A stretch of 64,000 nucleotides of DNA, from positions 1-64,000 of the forward strand of contig JAFIFP010000003.1 of NCBI GenBank assembly GCA_020831965.1, written 5' to 3'. Numbering within the stretch: the first letter of the stretch is position 1; every line of letters begins with the position of its first letter. The position numbers and the translations under genes are program-made. Shown piece after piece: positions 17,981-27,477 of the stretch. Under the pieces are notes generated by a model. It was given only the letters and a program-made list of their open reading frames with translations, made no database searches and had not been told where the DNA came from. The DNA is from Idiomarina sp. (GTDB lineage Bacteria; Pseudomonadota; Gammaproteobacteria; Enterobacterales; Alteromonadaceae).

Positions 17981-19247
17981 AGATCTCTCTCCCTTCGAGC
18001 GCGTAGATAGCGGCAACGGTATAGAATGAACCGAAACATAGTATCACATCATCCGGATGCGCAGCATCTCTCGCGGCTGTAAAGGCAGCTTCAATTGAAT
18101 CAAAACATTCTGCTTTGTCGCTGTGACCAATGCCATGGGCAAGATCAAAGGCAGTAGCAGCTCGAGGCCCACTTAACGTACCGAAATACCAAGCATCAAC
18201 ATAAGGAACAAGTTCCGCTAGCGTGCCTTGAATATCTTTGTCGCCCAGCATCCCGCACACAGCGGTGAGTCTGCCTCGATAAGGTAAATCTGCGAGTTGC
18301 AAAGCGAGATACTTCGCAGCATGAGGATTATGCCCGACGTCGAGAATAATCGTTGGCGTGCCAGGCCAGATATCAAAACGACCTGCCATAGTTGCTTGAC
18401 GAAGTCCTTGCGCTATCAATTCGTAGTTCGGAGCCAGTCCCAACGCCAAAACGGCAGCGACCGCGGTTGCTGCGTTAGGGAGTGGCAACTTGGGTCGTGG
18501 TAGACTTTCTAAAACAATATCTGCGTGATGAAAAGACCATCCTTGTACCTCGAGAGAGCTTTGATAATCACGCCCCACGCAGGACAGCTTAGCGCCAACG
18601 GACTCTGCATGTTTGAGGAGTTGGAGAGGTGGCTCCGGATCTCCACAAATTGCCGGACGACCGCTACGGAAAATTCCCGCTTTCTCATAACCAATCACCT
18701 CACGGTCATTACCAAGAAAGCTGACATGATCAATGCCAATACTCGTCACAACGCTTACATCCGCATCGACAATATTGACTGCGTCAAGCCGACCACCGAG
18801 TCCAACTTCAAGAATTGCCACATCTACTTGTTGCTCGCGCATTAACCACAGCGCCGCAAGAGTACCGAATTCAAAGTAGGTTAGCGTAATATCTTGACGT
18901 GCAGCTTCCACCGCGGCGAATGCGCGACAATGCTCTTCCGCCGTCAACTGTGCGCCGTCAACACGAACGCGCTCGCGATATTGCAGAATGTGAGGGGAGG
19001 TATAAGTCGCAGTACGTAAGCCTGCAGCCCGGAGAATCTCTTCGATCATCCGCACTGTGGAGCCTTTACCATTCGTACCGCCGACCATCACTACCCGTGG
19101 GGCCGGCTGCAAGACGGCAAGACGCTCAGCTACTTCTCTGGTGCGCTCAAGCCCCATATCAATGACTTGAGCATGCACCGTTTCGAGGTAGCTTAGCCAT
19201 TCATCGAGCGTCCGCTCAACCTGATGTTGCGCCATTCCTGTGTTCAC
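17973..19247 (-). CDS. folC: Bifunctional folylpolyglutamate synthase / dihydrofolate synthase
   Basis: Adds glutamate to dihydropteroate (making dihydrofolate) and to folates. 424 residues. Family features: WLSYLETVHAQVIDMGLERTREVAERL, the ATP loop VGGTNGKGSTVRMIEEIL, EVGLGGRLDAVN, SIGIDHVSFLG and DVGHNPHAA. Two starts are possible: GTG 19247 (used here) and ATG 19235 (MAQHQVER); ribosome sites do not decide. It begins five bases after accD ends, as in the E. coli accD-folC-dedD-cvpA-purF order. Confidence 0.95.
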   Translation of the reverse strand: MNTGMAQHQVERTLDEWLSYLETVHAQVIDMGLERTREVAERLAVLQPAPRVVMVGGTNGKGSTVRMIEEILRAAGLRTATYTSPHILQYRERVRVDGAQLTAEEHCRAFAAVEAARQDITLTYFEFGTLAALWLMREQQVDVAILEVGLGGRLDAVNIVDADVSVVTSIGIDHVSFLGNDREVIGYEKAGIFRSGRPAICGDPEPPLQLLKHAESVGAKLSCVGRDYQSSLEVQGWSFHHADIVLESLPRPKLPLPNAATAVAAVLALGLAPNYELIAQGLRQATMAGRFDIWPGTPTIILDVGHNPHAAKYLALQLADLPYRGRLTAVCGMLGDKDIQGTLAELVPYVDAWYFGTLSGPRAATAFDLAHGIGHSDKAECFDSIEAAFTAARDAAHPDDVILCFGSFYTVAAIYALEGREICG

Positions 19248-19252
19248 TGCGC

Positions 19253-20128
19253 TTAATCAGCGCTCATGATTTCAGTTTCTGGTGTCGGCAAATGTTGGAA
19301 CTTGGCTAGCAAGCTCGCGATGCGATTACGCATTTCACGACGGTCAACAATCATATCGATTGCACCATGCTCGAGTAAAAACTCACTGCGTTGGAATCCA
19401 GGAGGCAGAGTTTCGCGAACTGTCTGTTCAATAACGCGAGGGCCTGCGAAACCTATCAATGCTTTTGGTTCGGCAATATGAATATCGCCCAACATTGCCA
19501 AACTCGCAGAAACACCACCCATAGTAGGGTCAGTGAGAACAGAAATATAAGGTAACCCTTTCTCGCTCATCTTCGCCAAGGCTGCGGACGTCTTGGCCAT
19601 CTGCATCAGTGAAAGTAACGCTTCTTGCATCCGTGCTCCGCCAGATGCAGAGAAACAGACCAAAGGAAGGTTATGTTCCAAACATTCTTCAGCAGCTCGC
19701 ACAAAACGAGCTCCAACCACCGACGCCATACTGCCGCCAAGGAAGTTAAATTCAAATGCTACCGCAACAATAGGGTTGCCCTTTAACTTGCCACGCATTG
19801 CCACAAGCGCATCTTTCTCACCCGTCGCTTTCTGCGCCGCGGCGATGCGGTCTTTATATTTTTTGGAGTCTTTAAACTTCAAAATATCTTGCGGTTCGAG
19901 CTCTGCACCAAGTTCTTCCCGATGTTCGGAATCGAGGAAGCTGTCCAAACGCTCGCGCGCAGTCAGGCGCATGTGGTGACCACATTTTGGGCAGACGTTG
20001 AGGTTTCGTTCTAAATCGGCACGGTAAAGAATAGCCTCACAGCCACCACACTTACTCCACACTCCCTCAGGGATGTTTCGGCGTTTGCTTGACTGTGGTT
20101 TCGCGAGAATTTTTTCAATCCAGCTCAT
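19253..20128 (-). CDS. accD: Acetyl-CoA carboxylase carboxyltransferase subunit beta
   Basis: Transfers the carboxyl group from carboxybiotin to acetyl-CoA with AccA, the first step of fatty acid synthesis. 291 residues. The N-terminal zinc ribbon uses Cys27, Cys30, Cys46 and Cys49 (CGGC...CPKC), exactly the family spacing. The crotonase-fold body has [36 protein letters not shown] and [16 protein letters not shown]. First gene of the accD-folC-dedD-cvpA-purF run. Confidence 0.97.
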   Translation of the reverse strand: MSWIEKILAKPQSSKRRNIPEGVWSKCGGCEAILYRADLERNLNVCPKCGHHMRLTARERLDSFLDSEHREELGAELEPQDILKFKDSKKYKDRIAAAQKATGEKDALVAMRGKLKGNPIVAVAFEFNFLGGSMASVVGARFVRAAEECLEHNLPLVCFSASGGARMQEALLSLMQMAKTSAALAKMSEKGLPYISVLTDPTMGGVSASLAMLGDIHIAEPKALIGFAGPRVIEQTVRETLPPGFQRSEFLLEHGAIDMIVDRREMRNRIASLLAKFQHLPTPETEIMSAD

Positions 20129-20233
20129 AATTACCTGTCACTGTTGGGTAAACTGCTACAAAGGAGTCGATGTCCCCGAAATTGACCGTCATTAAAGCAC
20201 AATTCACAGCATGATTGCAGCAGATAAGTGGTC

Positions 20234-21037
20234 TTAGCTGTACTCACTCAAGTCATTAGAGAGAAATACAGGGCCTAGCGGCATTCTTGGAATAGCCAAC
20301 TCTTCAGGGTATATAACATCGACAAGATATAAACCATTTGGTTTCGCCGTCGCTGCAGCAAGCTTGCGATCTCGTGCTTGCAACAGTTCAGCCATCCATG
20401 TTTCAGGTTGCTCACCACAACCAATTACTAGCAATGAGCCAACAATATTACGAACCATGTGATGCACAAACGCATTGGCCTGAATATCAACTAGGATGAA
20501 GTCGCCTAGGCGCACAATTTCAACGTGATGAATATTACGAAACGGAGTATGAGATTGACATTGCGAGGCACGAAACGACGTAAAGTCATGCTCTCCGATG
20601 AGGACTTGTGCAGCGCGCTGCATCGCTTCACTATCAAGTGGTTGGTGGATATGCGTCACACCACCACTCAAAATAGCCGCCTTGGTTGGCGAATTGAAAA
20701 TAATGTAGCGATACCGGCGTGCTTTAGCACTAAACCGCGCACTAAAGTCTTGGTCTACTGTGCGTACCCAGCGCACCGCGATATCGTCCGGTAAGTGAGT
20801 GTTAACACCTAACGTCCATGCTCGCTCAGGTCGATGAACCTCAGTGTCAAAATGCACGACCTGATGGGTTGCATGCACACCCGCGTCGGTGCGTCCGGCA
20901 CACACTACGCTAATCTTATGATTCGCTATCTTCTCTAACGCTGGTTCTAAAGTCGCCTGAATACTGGGGACTTCTTGCTGGCGTTGCCAGCCAAAATAGG
21001 CCGCGCCATTGTATTCAATTCCAAGGGCAATACGCAT
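20234..21037 (-). CDS. truA: tRNA pseudouridine(38-40) synthase TruA
   Basis: Converts U38-40 of the tRNA anticodon arm to pseudouridine. 267 residues. [20 protein letters not shown] start and [18 protein letters not shown] with the catalytic Asp; C-terminal [15 protein letters not shown] strong fimV terminator lies upstream, so truA needs its own promoter in the short gap after it. A 105-base gap separates it from accD. Confidence 0.97.
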   Translation of the reverse strand: MRIALGIEYNGAAYFGWQRQQEVPSIQATLEPALEKIANHKISVVCAGRTDAGVHATHQVVHFDTEVHRPERAWTLGVNTHLPDDIAVRWVRTVDQDFSARFSAKARRYRYIIFNSPTKAAILSGGVTHIHQPLDSEAMQRAAQVLIGEHDFTSFRASQCQSHTPFRNIHHVEIVRLGDFILVDIQANAFVHHMVRNIVGSLLVIGCGEQPETWMAELLQARDRKLAAATAKPNGLYLVDVIYPEELAIPRMPLGPVFLSNDLSEYS

Positions 21038-21056
21038 CCGAGACTCATCGTGAAAT

Positions 21057-21091
21057 AAAAAACGCGGCGATTATAACAGAATCGCCGCGTT
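21057..21091 (-). terminator. Intrinsic terminator of fimV
   Basis: AACGCGGCGATT and AATCGCCGCGTT form a perfect 12-bp stem with a 7-base loop; on the minus strand it ends in a run of six T. It sits 44 bases past the fimV stop and upstream of truA. Confidence 0.88.
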
Positions 21092-21135
21092 AAATTTAAT
21101 GCCAAAGCAGATCAGGGCCCGTTGACGCCTGTTCC

Positions 21136-23721
21136 CTATTCCATACTCTTCAATCGCTCGAGTAGGGCTTGCGCTTCTTCCTGTAGTGCAGGATCATCGG
21201 CGGCTAAAGCCTTCTCAATCGCAATGCGCGCCTCATCCAAATCACCCATTTCCATATATACGCGGGCTAAGTCTAGCTGTTCAGCAAGTGGGTCTTCGCC
21301 ACGTTCGCCGTCATCATCATCCGCATCATCTTTACCAATAGGATCACTGTCTTCGTCCACTTCAGCGAGGATCTCATCAATATCACGGAAGTTCTCAGTA
21401 GGAGCGCCATCGCTCGACTCCCCTACTCCTTCTTTATTATCTTCCTCGTCAGCCTCACCAAACAGTGCACCAAGTTCATCGTCAGCTGCTTGTTCGGCCT
21501 CGCGCAGTTCATCTTCGTCTAAAGTGAACAGCTCTTCGTCTAATTCTTCGTCAGCAGCCAACGCAGACAAATCTGTCTTAACGTCATCTTGTTCGGTATC
21601 CAGCGGCGTCTTTAAGTCTTCTGCGCCCGGTAATTCTTCATCCGCATCAATAGTAAGATCAGGAACCTCGTAATCTTCCTCGTCAGCATCCTCTTCACCA
21701 ACCAACGCGTCTACAATTTCATCAGTATCCTCGTCATCCACTTCATCTTCGACAGCGTCTAGCTCATCGTCAACGTCGACTAAATGCTCATCACCCTCTT
21801 CTTCTTCATCAAAGGTAAAGAGCTCGTCGTCATCTAAATCATCGTCGTCTTCATCGTCATCTTCAAACACCAAATCGTCCGCTTCGATACTGTCATCTTC
21901 GTCTACTTGCTCAGTAACTGCAGGCTCCTCCGCTACTGTTGACGCTTCGGCTTCTGCAGTAACAGGTGAATCCTCAGTCAAACCTTCGTCATCTTCTTCA
22001 TTTACTAAGCTGTCTTCATCAGACTCCTCAACTGAGGTGACGAGCTCATCATCATCAAGCTCAAAGCCGTCATCGTCGTGCGCTTCGGCGAGCAGAGCAT
22101 CAATATCATCAGGATCAAATTCACCATCATCGTCTTCGTCGTTTACGCCCAACCCGTCGAAAACTTCATTAATATCAATATCTTCGTCGTTTTCTTCAAC
22201 GGCGACTTCTTTAGCCTCGTCCAACATGGCATCAGGATCGAGTGGGTCAGTGGTTTCATCAGGCTTGGGCGTTTCAGGAGCTGCATTTTCTCCTTCTGCC
22301 TCAGCAAAGGCAGCGTCCCAGTCTGGTTCATCGTCTTCAACGATTGCCGCCGGCTTATCTTCTTCACCTTCTTCCGCAAATAAGTCGACATCGTCATCAT
22401 CACCAGCAAGGAGACGATCTAACTCATCTTGATCAAGCTGGTCACTCGCAGGTTCTTCTACTTCCGTCGCGGTATCATCATCTTCATCCAACTCAGAGAA
22501 GGCGTCACCGGCGACCTCGTCATCGTCCAATTGGACGCCAAAATCATCATCGTCGTCAGCTTCGGCAGCACTAGAGCCGCTATCATCGGGAACAAGCATT
22601 TCATCGGTGAGACTATCAAGGTCATCACCGTCATCGTCGTCGAACCCTTCGAAAACATCATCCGACATCAAATCGTCATCATCTTGATCCGGAATATCCC
22701 CCAACAACTCGCGATCAAGGGCGGCGCGAGCCTCTTCGTCGGTTAAATCATTTTGCTTACTCGTTGATGAAGTTTCTGCCGCTGCAAACGCAACCAAGTT
22801 GCTTTGACTACGCCGTGTCATCCACAGACCAAAGATCACGATAAGTAGGGGAAGTAAGGCGATGAGTGCGACCTGGACAAAGAAATTATCGAAGATACGC
22901 TGTAGGGTGGTTTCTTCTTCGGCTAGCGCACGCACTACTTCTTGTTCCCGTCGCAATGAATCCTGCGCAGCACGGAGGTCTGTAATCTCTTGCTGGTACT
23001 CAGATGCGCTCACCACTCCCGCTTGCAGGTCGACAAGCAATTGCTCTAACCGGTCGAGGCGCTCACGCATCTCGTTATTGTCACGGAACACGGCTTCCGT
23101 TCCTTCGATTGAGCTTCTCAGCGCATCGCGCAATTCGAGGAACTCTCGTTCGTGTTCAGCTCTCACTTCAGCAACGGCTTGTTCTGCCCGTTGACGTGCT
23201 TCGCCAATGACTGTTTGCTGTTCTTGCTGTGCCTGCCGTGTTTGCTCTTGCTGCTGGGCCAATGCTTGTCGCTGCCTTTCAACTTGCGCGTCTAACTCGA
23301 TCTGCCGGCGCGCAGCCTCAGGGTTTAACATTTGCACTTCTTGCAGACTTGGAATCCGCAGATAGAAACCATTAAGCATTTCGTTTGCATTACCGTCACG
23401 GAATGCTTGAGGATTTGCCTGCACAATGGCAGCCATCATTTGATTAACAGTCACACTGGAATGAGGGCGATAACGAGAAGCGATGGACCAGAGGGTGTCG
23501 GTTGACTGAATAGGCCCGTAACGTTCAGTACCTAACCGAACGTCTTGACGCTCCGAACCTTCAGGGCCAAGAATAACAATAGGGTCTCGCTCTTGTGCAA
23601 GGGCAGCCTGAGCGCTCGAAACCACAAGAATGGCTAAGAAAACACTACGCATCAGCCCATAACACCATGCTATTAAAGGCATAGCCTTACGGTTTTGGCT
23701 TCCCTGAAAAGAATTCGTCAT
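21136..23721 (-). CDS. fimV: FimV/HubP-like polar peptidoglycan-binding protein with acidic cytoplasmic region
   Basis: A large bitopic protein of the FimV/TspA/HubP family, which organises the cell pole (chemotaxis, type IV pili, flagella). From ATG 23721 it has a signal region ending SSAQAALAQ, a LysM-like domain (about residues 65-108), a Gln/Glu/Arg-rich coiled coil (about 135-265), a membrane helix (about 278-298), an extremely Asp/Glu-rich low-complexity cytoplasmic stretch (about 340-805), and the C-terminal FimV domain with a TPR (AEQLDLARVYMEMGDLDEARIAIEKAL). Start is uncertain: 27 residues more are open upstream and ATG 23682 (MPLIAWCYGL) gives a tidier signal peptide. 861 residues. 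Has its own terminator. Confidence 0.9.
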   Translation of the reverse strand: MTNSFQGSQNRKAMPLIAWCYGLMRSVFLAILVVSSAQAALAQERDPIVILGPEGSERQDVRLGTERYGPIQSTDTLWSIASRYRPHSSVTVNQMMAAIVQANPQAFRDGNANEMLNGFYLRIPSLQEVQMLNPEAARRQIELDAQVERQRQALAQQQEQTRQAQQEQQTVIGEARQRAEQAVAEVRAEHEREFLELRDALRSSIEGTEAVFRDNNEMRERLDRLEQLLVDLQAGVVSASEYQQEITDLRAAQDSLRREQEVVRALAEEETTLQRIFDNFFVQVALIALLPLLIVIFGLWMTRRSQSNLVAFAAAETSSTSKQNDLTDEEARAALDRELLGDIPDQDDDDLMSDDVFEGFDDDDGDDLDSLTDEMLVPDDSGSSAAEADDDDDFGVQLDDDEVAGDAFSELDEDDDTATEVEEPASDQLDQDELDRLLAGDDDDVDLFAEEGEEDKPAAIVEDDEPDWDAAFAEAEGENAAPETPKPDETTDPLDPDAMLDEAKEVAVEENDEDIDINEVFDGLGVNDEDDDGEFDPDDIDALLAEAHDDDGFELDDDELVTSVEESDEDSLVNEEDDEGLTEDSPVTAEAEASTVAEEPAVTEQVDEDDSIEADDLVFEDDDEDDDDLDDDELFTFDEEEEGDEHLVDVDDELDAVEDEVDDEDTDEIVDALVGEEDADEEDYEVPDLTIDADEELPGAEDLKTPLDTEQDDVKTDLSALAADEELDEELFTLDEDELREAEQAADDELGALFGEADEEDNKEGVGESSDGAPTENFRDIDEILAEVDEDSDPIGKDDADDDDGERGEDPLAEQLDLARVYMEMGDLDEARIAIEKALAADDPALQEEAQALLERLKSME

Positions 23722-23872
23722 CGTAAGTATCCTGACCTGGCGCACATCTAGTTTTGGTTTTCGGCAGTTAGCGCTGTTTGCTAACACAGGTATCACTGCC
23801 ACTATAAACCATCCTAATCTATAACGGCAGTGAGATTATTTTCTTTACGTGCTCAAAACCAAAATATCTGTT

Positions 23873-24889
23873 TTACCAGTAGTTTTCTAGTAAATGCTCG
23901 GCGATTTGCACACTATTTGTTGCGGCACCCTTGCGGATGTTGTCAGCAGTCACCCACAAATTAATCCCTTGAGGGTGAGAAATATCTTGCCGTACTCGTC
24001 CCACGAATACCTCATCATGCCCAGCGGCATTACCCACTTGAGTTGGGAAGTCAGCTCGGTCTTCCAGCAATACGACTCCAGGAGCATTGGCTAATACGTC
24101 CTTCACCGCACTCACATCAGCGGGTTGACGAAGCTCCAAGTGAATAGCTTCCGCATGACCATAAAACACCGGTACACGCACAGCCGTTGCATTCACGCGA
24201 ATGTCCGGGTCTCCGAGGATCTTCTGCGTTTCCCACACCATCTTCATTTCTTCTTTGGTGTAATCGTTATCGAGAAACACGTCAATTTGCGGAATACAGT
24301 TAAAAGCAATTTGGCGACTGAAGGCTTCGGTTTCTACTGGACGCCCATTGAGTAGTGATGCGGTTTGCTTCACGAGTTCTTCAACCGCATTGGCGCCAGC
24401 ACCTGACACTGACTGGTACGTCGCTACATTTATTCGATCAATGCCAAACGCATCATGAATCGGTTTTAACGCTACAAGCATTTGAATCGTTGAGCAGTTC
24501 GGATTGGCGATGATGTTGCGATTGCGAAAATCAGCTAAGGCATGCCCGTTTACTTCGGGCACCACTAATGGAATATCATGCTCGTAACGGAACTGAGAGG
24601 TATTGTCGATCACCACACATCCTGCATCCGCCGCACGAGGCGCATACTTTGCTGAAATGCTGCCACCGGCAGAAAAGAATGCAATATCTACCTGACTCCA
24701 ATCGAATTCTTCCGCATCGAGTACTTCAATATCGTCACCGCGGAACTGAATTTCGGTCCCTGCCGACCGGCTGCTGGCGAGCGGATAAAGCGATTTCACC
24801 GGGAAATTACGCTCCTCAAGGCACTCAATCATTTGCTTACCAACAAGACCTGTTGCGCCCAAAACCGCAACATTCAGTTCAATACTCAT
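23873..24889 (-). CDS. asd: Aspartate-semialdehyde dehydrogenase
   Basis: Reduces aspartyl phosphate to aspartate semialdehyde (NADPH), leading to Lys, Met, Thr and diaminopimelate. ATG 24889 is fixed by GGAG six bases upstream. 338 residues. VAVLGATGLVGKQMIECL (nucleotide loop), FFSAGGSISAKYA, NPNCSTIQM with the catalytic Cys, and YQSVSGAGANAVEEL are visible. Follows pdxB by 16 bases, as in many gammaproteobacteria, and would share its transcript. Confidence 0.96.
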   Translation of the reverse strand: MSIELNVAVLGATGLVGKQMIECLEERNFPVKSLYPLASSRSAGTEIQFRGDDIEVLDAEEFDWSQVDIAFFSAGGSISAKYAPRAADAGCVVIDNTSQFRYEHDIPLVVPEVNGHALADFRNRNIIANPNCSTIQMLVALKPIHDAFGIDRINVATYQSVSGAGANAVEELVKQTASLLNGRPVETEAFSRQIAFNCIPQIDVFLDNDYTKEEMKMVWETQKILGDPDIRVNATAVRVPVFYGHAEAIHLELRQPADVSAVKDVLANAPGVVLLEDRADFPTQVGNAAGHDEVFVGRVRQDISHPQGINLWVTADNIRKGAATNSVQIAEHLLENYW

Positions 24890-24905
24890 GTTTTCTCCTA
24901 AAATT

Positions 24906-26036
24906 TTAACTGAGCTCGACCGGCACAAAACCTAGATCAAGAATACGAGCATGCAGGCCGCTCGGGGCTCTGACTGCAAGCGAGGAAAACTCACGTCGCA
25001 GTGGGTAATTGCGCCGTAACCGGTCAAATCCATCCGGCGTTAAACCATCCATCCGAAAGTCGTGGTCATCTGAGCGCACAGGGTAAACAGACTGGCATAA
25101 TTGCGCAATATCCGCTTGTCCTAAAATACCCTCCACTTGCACCATTTTTTCCGCACGTGCCGGTAATATAGACAATTCATCCTGTTTTTTCGTTTGCCAA
25201 TTAAAGTATTCATACGCCGCCGCATACAGGTGATAAACACCCCGTAATTTTCCTTCAATGCTATGACCCGCAATATGCGGCGTCGCAATCGCGACTTTCG
25301 GCACCAGTGGCGCGAGAATACTCGGCTCTCCTTCCCAAACGTCTAACACCACCTGCAACGAGGCGCCATCCGTTAACCGATGTAATAATGCTTGGTTATC
25401 AACAACCGCTCCGCGACTCGCATTGACGAGAAGACAATTTGTTTTCAGGGCCTTTAGTCGCTCGGCATTGAGTAAATGATGAGTGCTATGCCGTCCTGTT
25501 GACACGAATGGTACATGGCAACTCACCAAATCAAACCGCCCGAGCTCGGCCCAATCCACATACGGCAGCTCGTCTCCTACCTGTTGACGCAGCGGATCAA
25601 TCACAGACACCTGCATACCCAGTGCCTGTAAACGTTTCATCACCTGGCTACCGGTATGTCCCGCGCCAATAATGAGTGCCTCTTTTCGTGCTAATTCAAT
25701 TCCTTGCTCCTGCGCCACTGTTAACACAGCGGTAAGCACATACTCGCCCACAGAGCAGGCGTTTGAGCCCGGCGCACTGGTAAAGAAGACTCCGCGCTCA
25801 GACAAGGCCGCCTGATCCACATGTTCCATGCCAATGGTGGCTGTACCTATCATTTTTAGGCAAGGCGCTTGGGCTAATAGAGCACGGTCGACAGGTGTCA
25901 CGGAGCGAATAAAAAGGACATCCGCATTGGCTAGCTGGTTCGCTGGCGGCATGCGACCCGTGAAAGTTGAAACTTCACCATGAGGCCCAAGTAACTCTGC
26001 GGCGTTAGGAAGATTTTCGTCAATGAGAAAGTGCAT
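24906..26036 (-). CDS. pdxB: 4-phosphoerythronate dehydrogenase
   Basis: Oxidises 4-phospho-D-erythronate in the DXP-dependent pyridoxal phosphate pathway. 376 residues; MHFLIDENLPNAAELLG parallels E. coli MKILVDENMPYA. A D-2-hydroxyacid dehydrogenase core is visible: ALIIGAGHTGSQVMKRLQALG (NAD), NASRGAVVDNQAL, and ATPHIAGHSIEGK with the catalytic His. C-terminal dimerisation region present. ATG 26036 chosen; an in-frame TTG lies 15 bases upstream. Confidence 0.94.
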   Translation of the reverse strand: MHFLIDENLPNAAELLGPHGEVSTFTGRMPPANQLANADVLFIRSVTPVDRALLAQAPCLKMIGTATIGMEHVDQAALSERGVFFTSAPGSNACSVGEYVLTAVLTVAQEQGIELARKEALIIGAGHTGSQVMKRLQALGMQVSVIDPLRQQVGDELPYVDWAELGRFDLVSCHVPFVSTGRHSTHHLLNAERLKALKTNCLLVNASRGAVVDNQALLHRLTDGASLQVVLDVWEGEPSILAPLVPKVAIATPHIAGHSIEGKLRGVYHLYAAAYEYFNWQTKKQDELSILPARAEKMVQVEGILGQADIAQLCQSVYPVRSDDHDFRMDGLTPDGFDRLRRNYPLRREFSSLAVRAPSGLHARILDLGFVPVELS

Positions 26037-26081
26037 GCTTGCGCGACTCAACTAACCAAAGAATGGGAGAAAGTATGCCAC

Positions 26082-26114
26082 AAAAAAGCCGGAGTGGGCT
26101 TCCCTACTCCGGCT
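26082..26114 (-). terminator. Intrinsic terminator of fabB
   Basis: AGCCGGAGT pairs with ACTCCGGCT (perfect 9-bp stem, 10-base loop), followed on the minus strand by six T. It lies 20 bases after the fabB stop and separates fabB from pdxB. Confidence 0.9.
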
Positions 26115-26133
26115 ACTTCTGACCACTTCTGTA

Positions 26134-27351
26134 TTACTTCTCGAAGCGACGGAATACCAATGATGCGTTGGTGCCACCAAATCCGAAGCTATTCGACATC
26201 ACAACATTCAAAGTCTTGTTCGTCGGTTCACGAACAATATTCATGCCGGCTGCTTTCTCATCAAGCGTTTCGATGTTAATTGAAGGAGCAACGAAACCGT
26301 CACGCATCATTAACAAAGAGAATACCGCTTCATGCACACCAGCCGCGCCAAGTGCGTGACCTGTCATTGCTTTAGTCGCACTTAATAACGGCGTATTGTC
26401 ACCAAATACTTCGCGGATTGCTTCCAATTCTTTCACGTCACCCACTGGGGTACTGGTACCGTGAGTATTCAAGTAATCAATGGGGCCATCCAGATCGGCC
26501 ATCGCCATTTTCATACAGCGCACGGCACCCTCGCCCGAAGGCGCTACCATGTCATAGCCGTCAGAGGTTGCGCCATAGCCTACGATCTCTGCGTAAATGG
26601 TCGCACCACGCGCAAGTGCGGTTTCCAGTTCTTCAACCACCAACATACCGCCACCACCAGAAGGTACAAAACCATCACGGTCGGCATCATAGGTACGAGA
26701 TGCTTTCTCAGGCGTGTCATTATACTTGGTACTCAGCGCACCCATGGCATCGAATTCCATGCCGAGTGTCCAATGCAGTTCCTCTCCACCACCGGCAAAT
26801 ACGCGGTCTTGCTTACCTAGTTGAATCAGCTCGAGGGCGTGACCAATACAATGCGCACTTGTTGCGCAAGCTGAACTGATAGAATAATTCACACCTTTAA
26901 TCTTCTTCGGTGTGGCAAGGCATGCTGACGTGGTAGACGCCATGCAACGCGGAACCATATATGGCCCCACCCGCTTCACGCCTTTCTCACGCAAGATATC
27001 CGCAGCAGCCACTTGATGCTCACCAGACGCACCGCCTGAGCCGACTACCAGACCTGTACGCTCATTGGAGACTTCATCGTCCGTCAAGCCAGCGTCAGCG
27101 ATCGCTTGTTCTAACGCAATATACGCATATGCAGCAGCATCACCCATAAAGCGCATCGCCTTACGGTCAATATGCTCAGACACATCAATCTTCAGGTCGC
27201 CCCATACTTGGCAGCGTAGGCCCATCTCGGCAAAGCTCTCCGAACGGGTAATTCCAGAGCGGCCTGCACGCAACGCGTCAGCCACTTCCTGTTGATTGTT
27301 GCCGATACTCGATACAATGCCGATACCGGTCACAACAGCTCGTCTCATCAT
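26134..27351 (-). CDS. fabB: 3-oxoacyl-ACP synthase I
   Basis: Elongating condensing enzyme of fatty acid synthesis, needed for unsaturated fatty acids. 405 residues. Catalytic Cys162 in [12 protein letters not shown], with active His in [11 protein letters not shown] and [18 protein letters not shown] carries the conserved Lys. [12 protein letters not shown] near the end. ATG 27351 has AGGA five bases upstream; GTG 27354 and ATG 27348 are neighbours in frame. Unlike many genomes no fabA is adjacent. Confidence 0.96.
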   Translation of the reverse strand: MMRRAVVTGIGIVSSIGNNQQEVADALRAGRSGITRSESFAEMGLRCQVWGDLKIDVSEHIDRKAMRFMGDAAAYAYIALEQAIADAGLTDDEVSNERTGLVVGSGGASGEHQVAAADILREKGVKRVGPYMVPRCMASTTSACLATPKKIKGVNYSISSACATSAHCIGHALELIQLGKQDRVFAGGGEELHWTLGMEFDAMGALSTKYNDTPEKASRTYDADRDGFVPSGGGGMLVVEELETALARGATIYAEIVGYGATSDGYDMVAPSGEGAVRCMKMAMADLDGPIDYLNTHGTSTPVGDVKELEAIREVFGDNTPLLSATKAMTGHALGAAGVHEAVFSLLMMRDGFVAPSINIETLDEKAAGMNIVREPTNKTLNVVMSNSFGFGGTNASLVFRRFEK

Positions 27352-27477
27352 CACTATCCTATGTTAAAATTTGGGGTATCATAACGCGTAACACAGTAAA
27401 CGAGAATCCACCTCACAAGTGGTCAGCTTAGCTGCGCTGCTGTTACGATCCGCTTTCAATGCCCTGGAGTTTGAAAC

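Noticed and set aside
21122-22574. Long plus-strand open frames opposite fimV (Ser-rich, up to 183 residues)
   Set aside because: They are mirrors of GAC/GAA-rich codons of the acidic region, with no ribosome site or family features.
23760-23840. CACTGCC...GGCAGTG inverted repeat between fimV and asd as a terminator
   Set aside because: Only 7 bp of stem, 24-base loop and no T-run on either strand.
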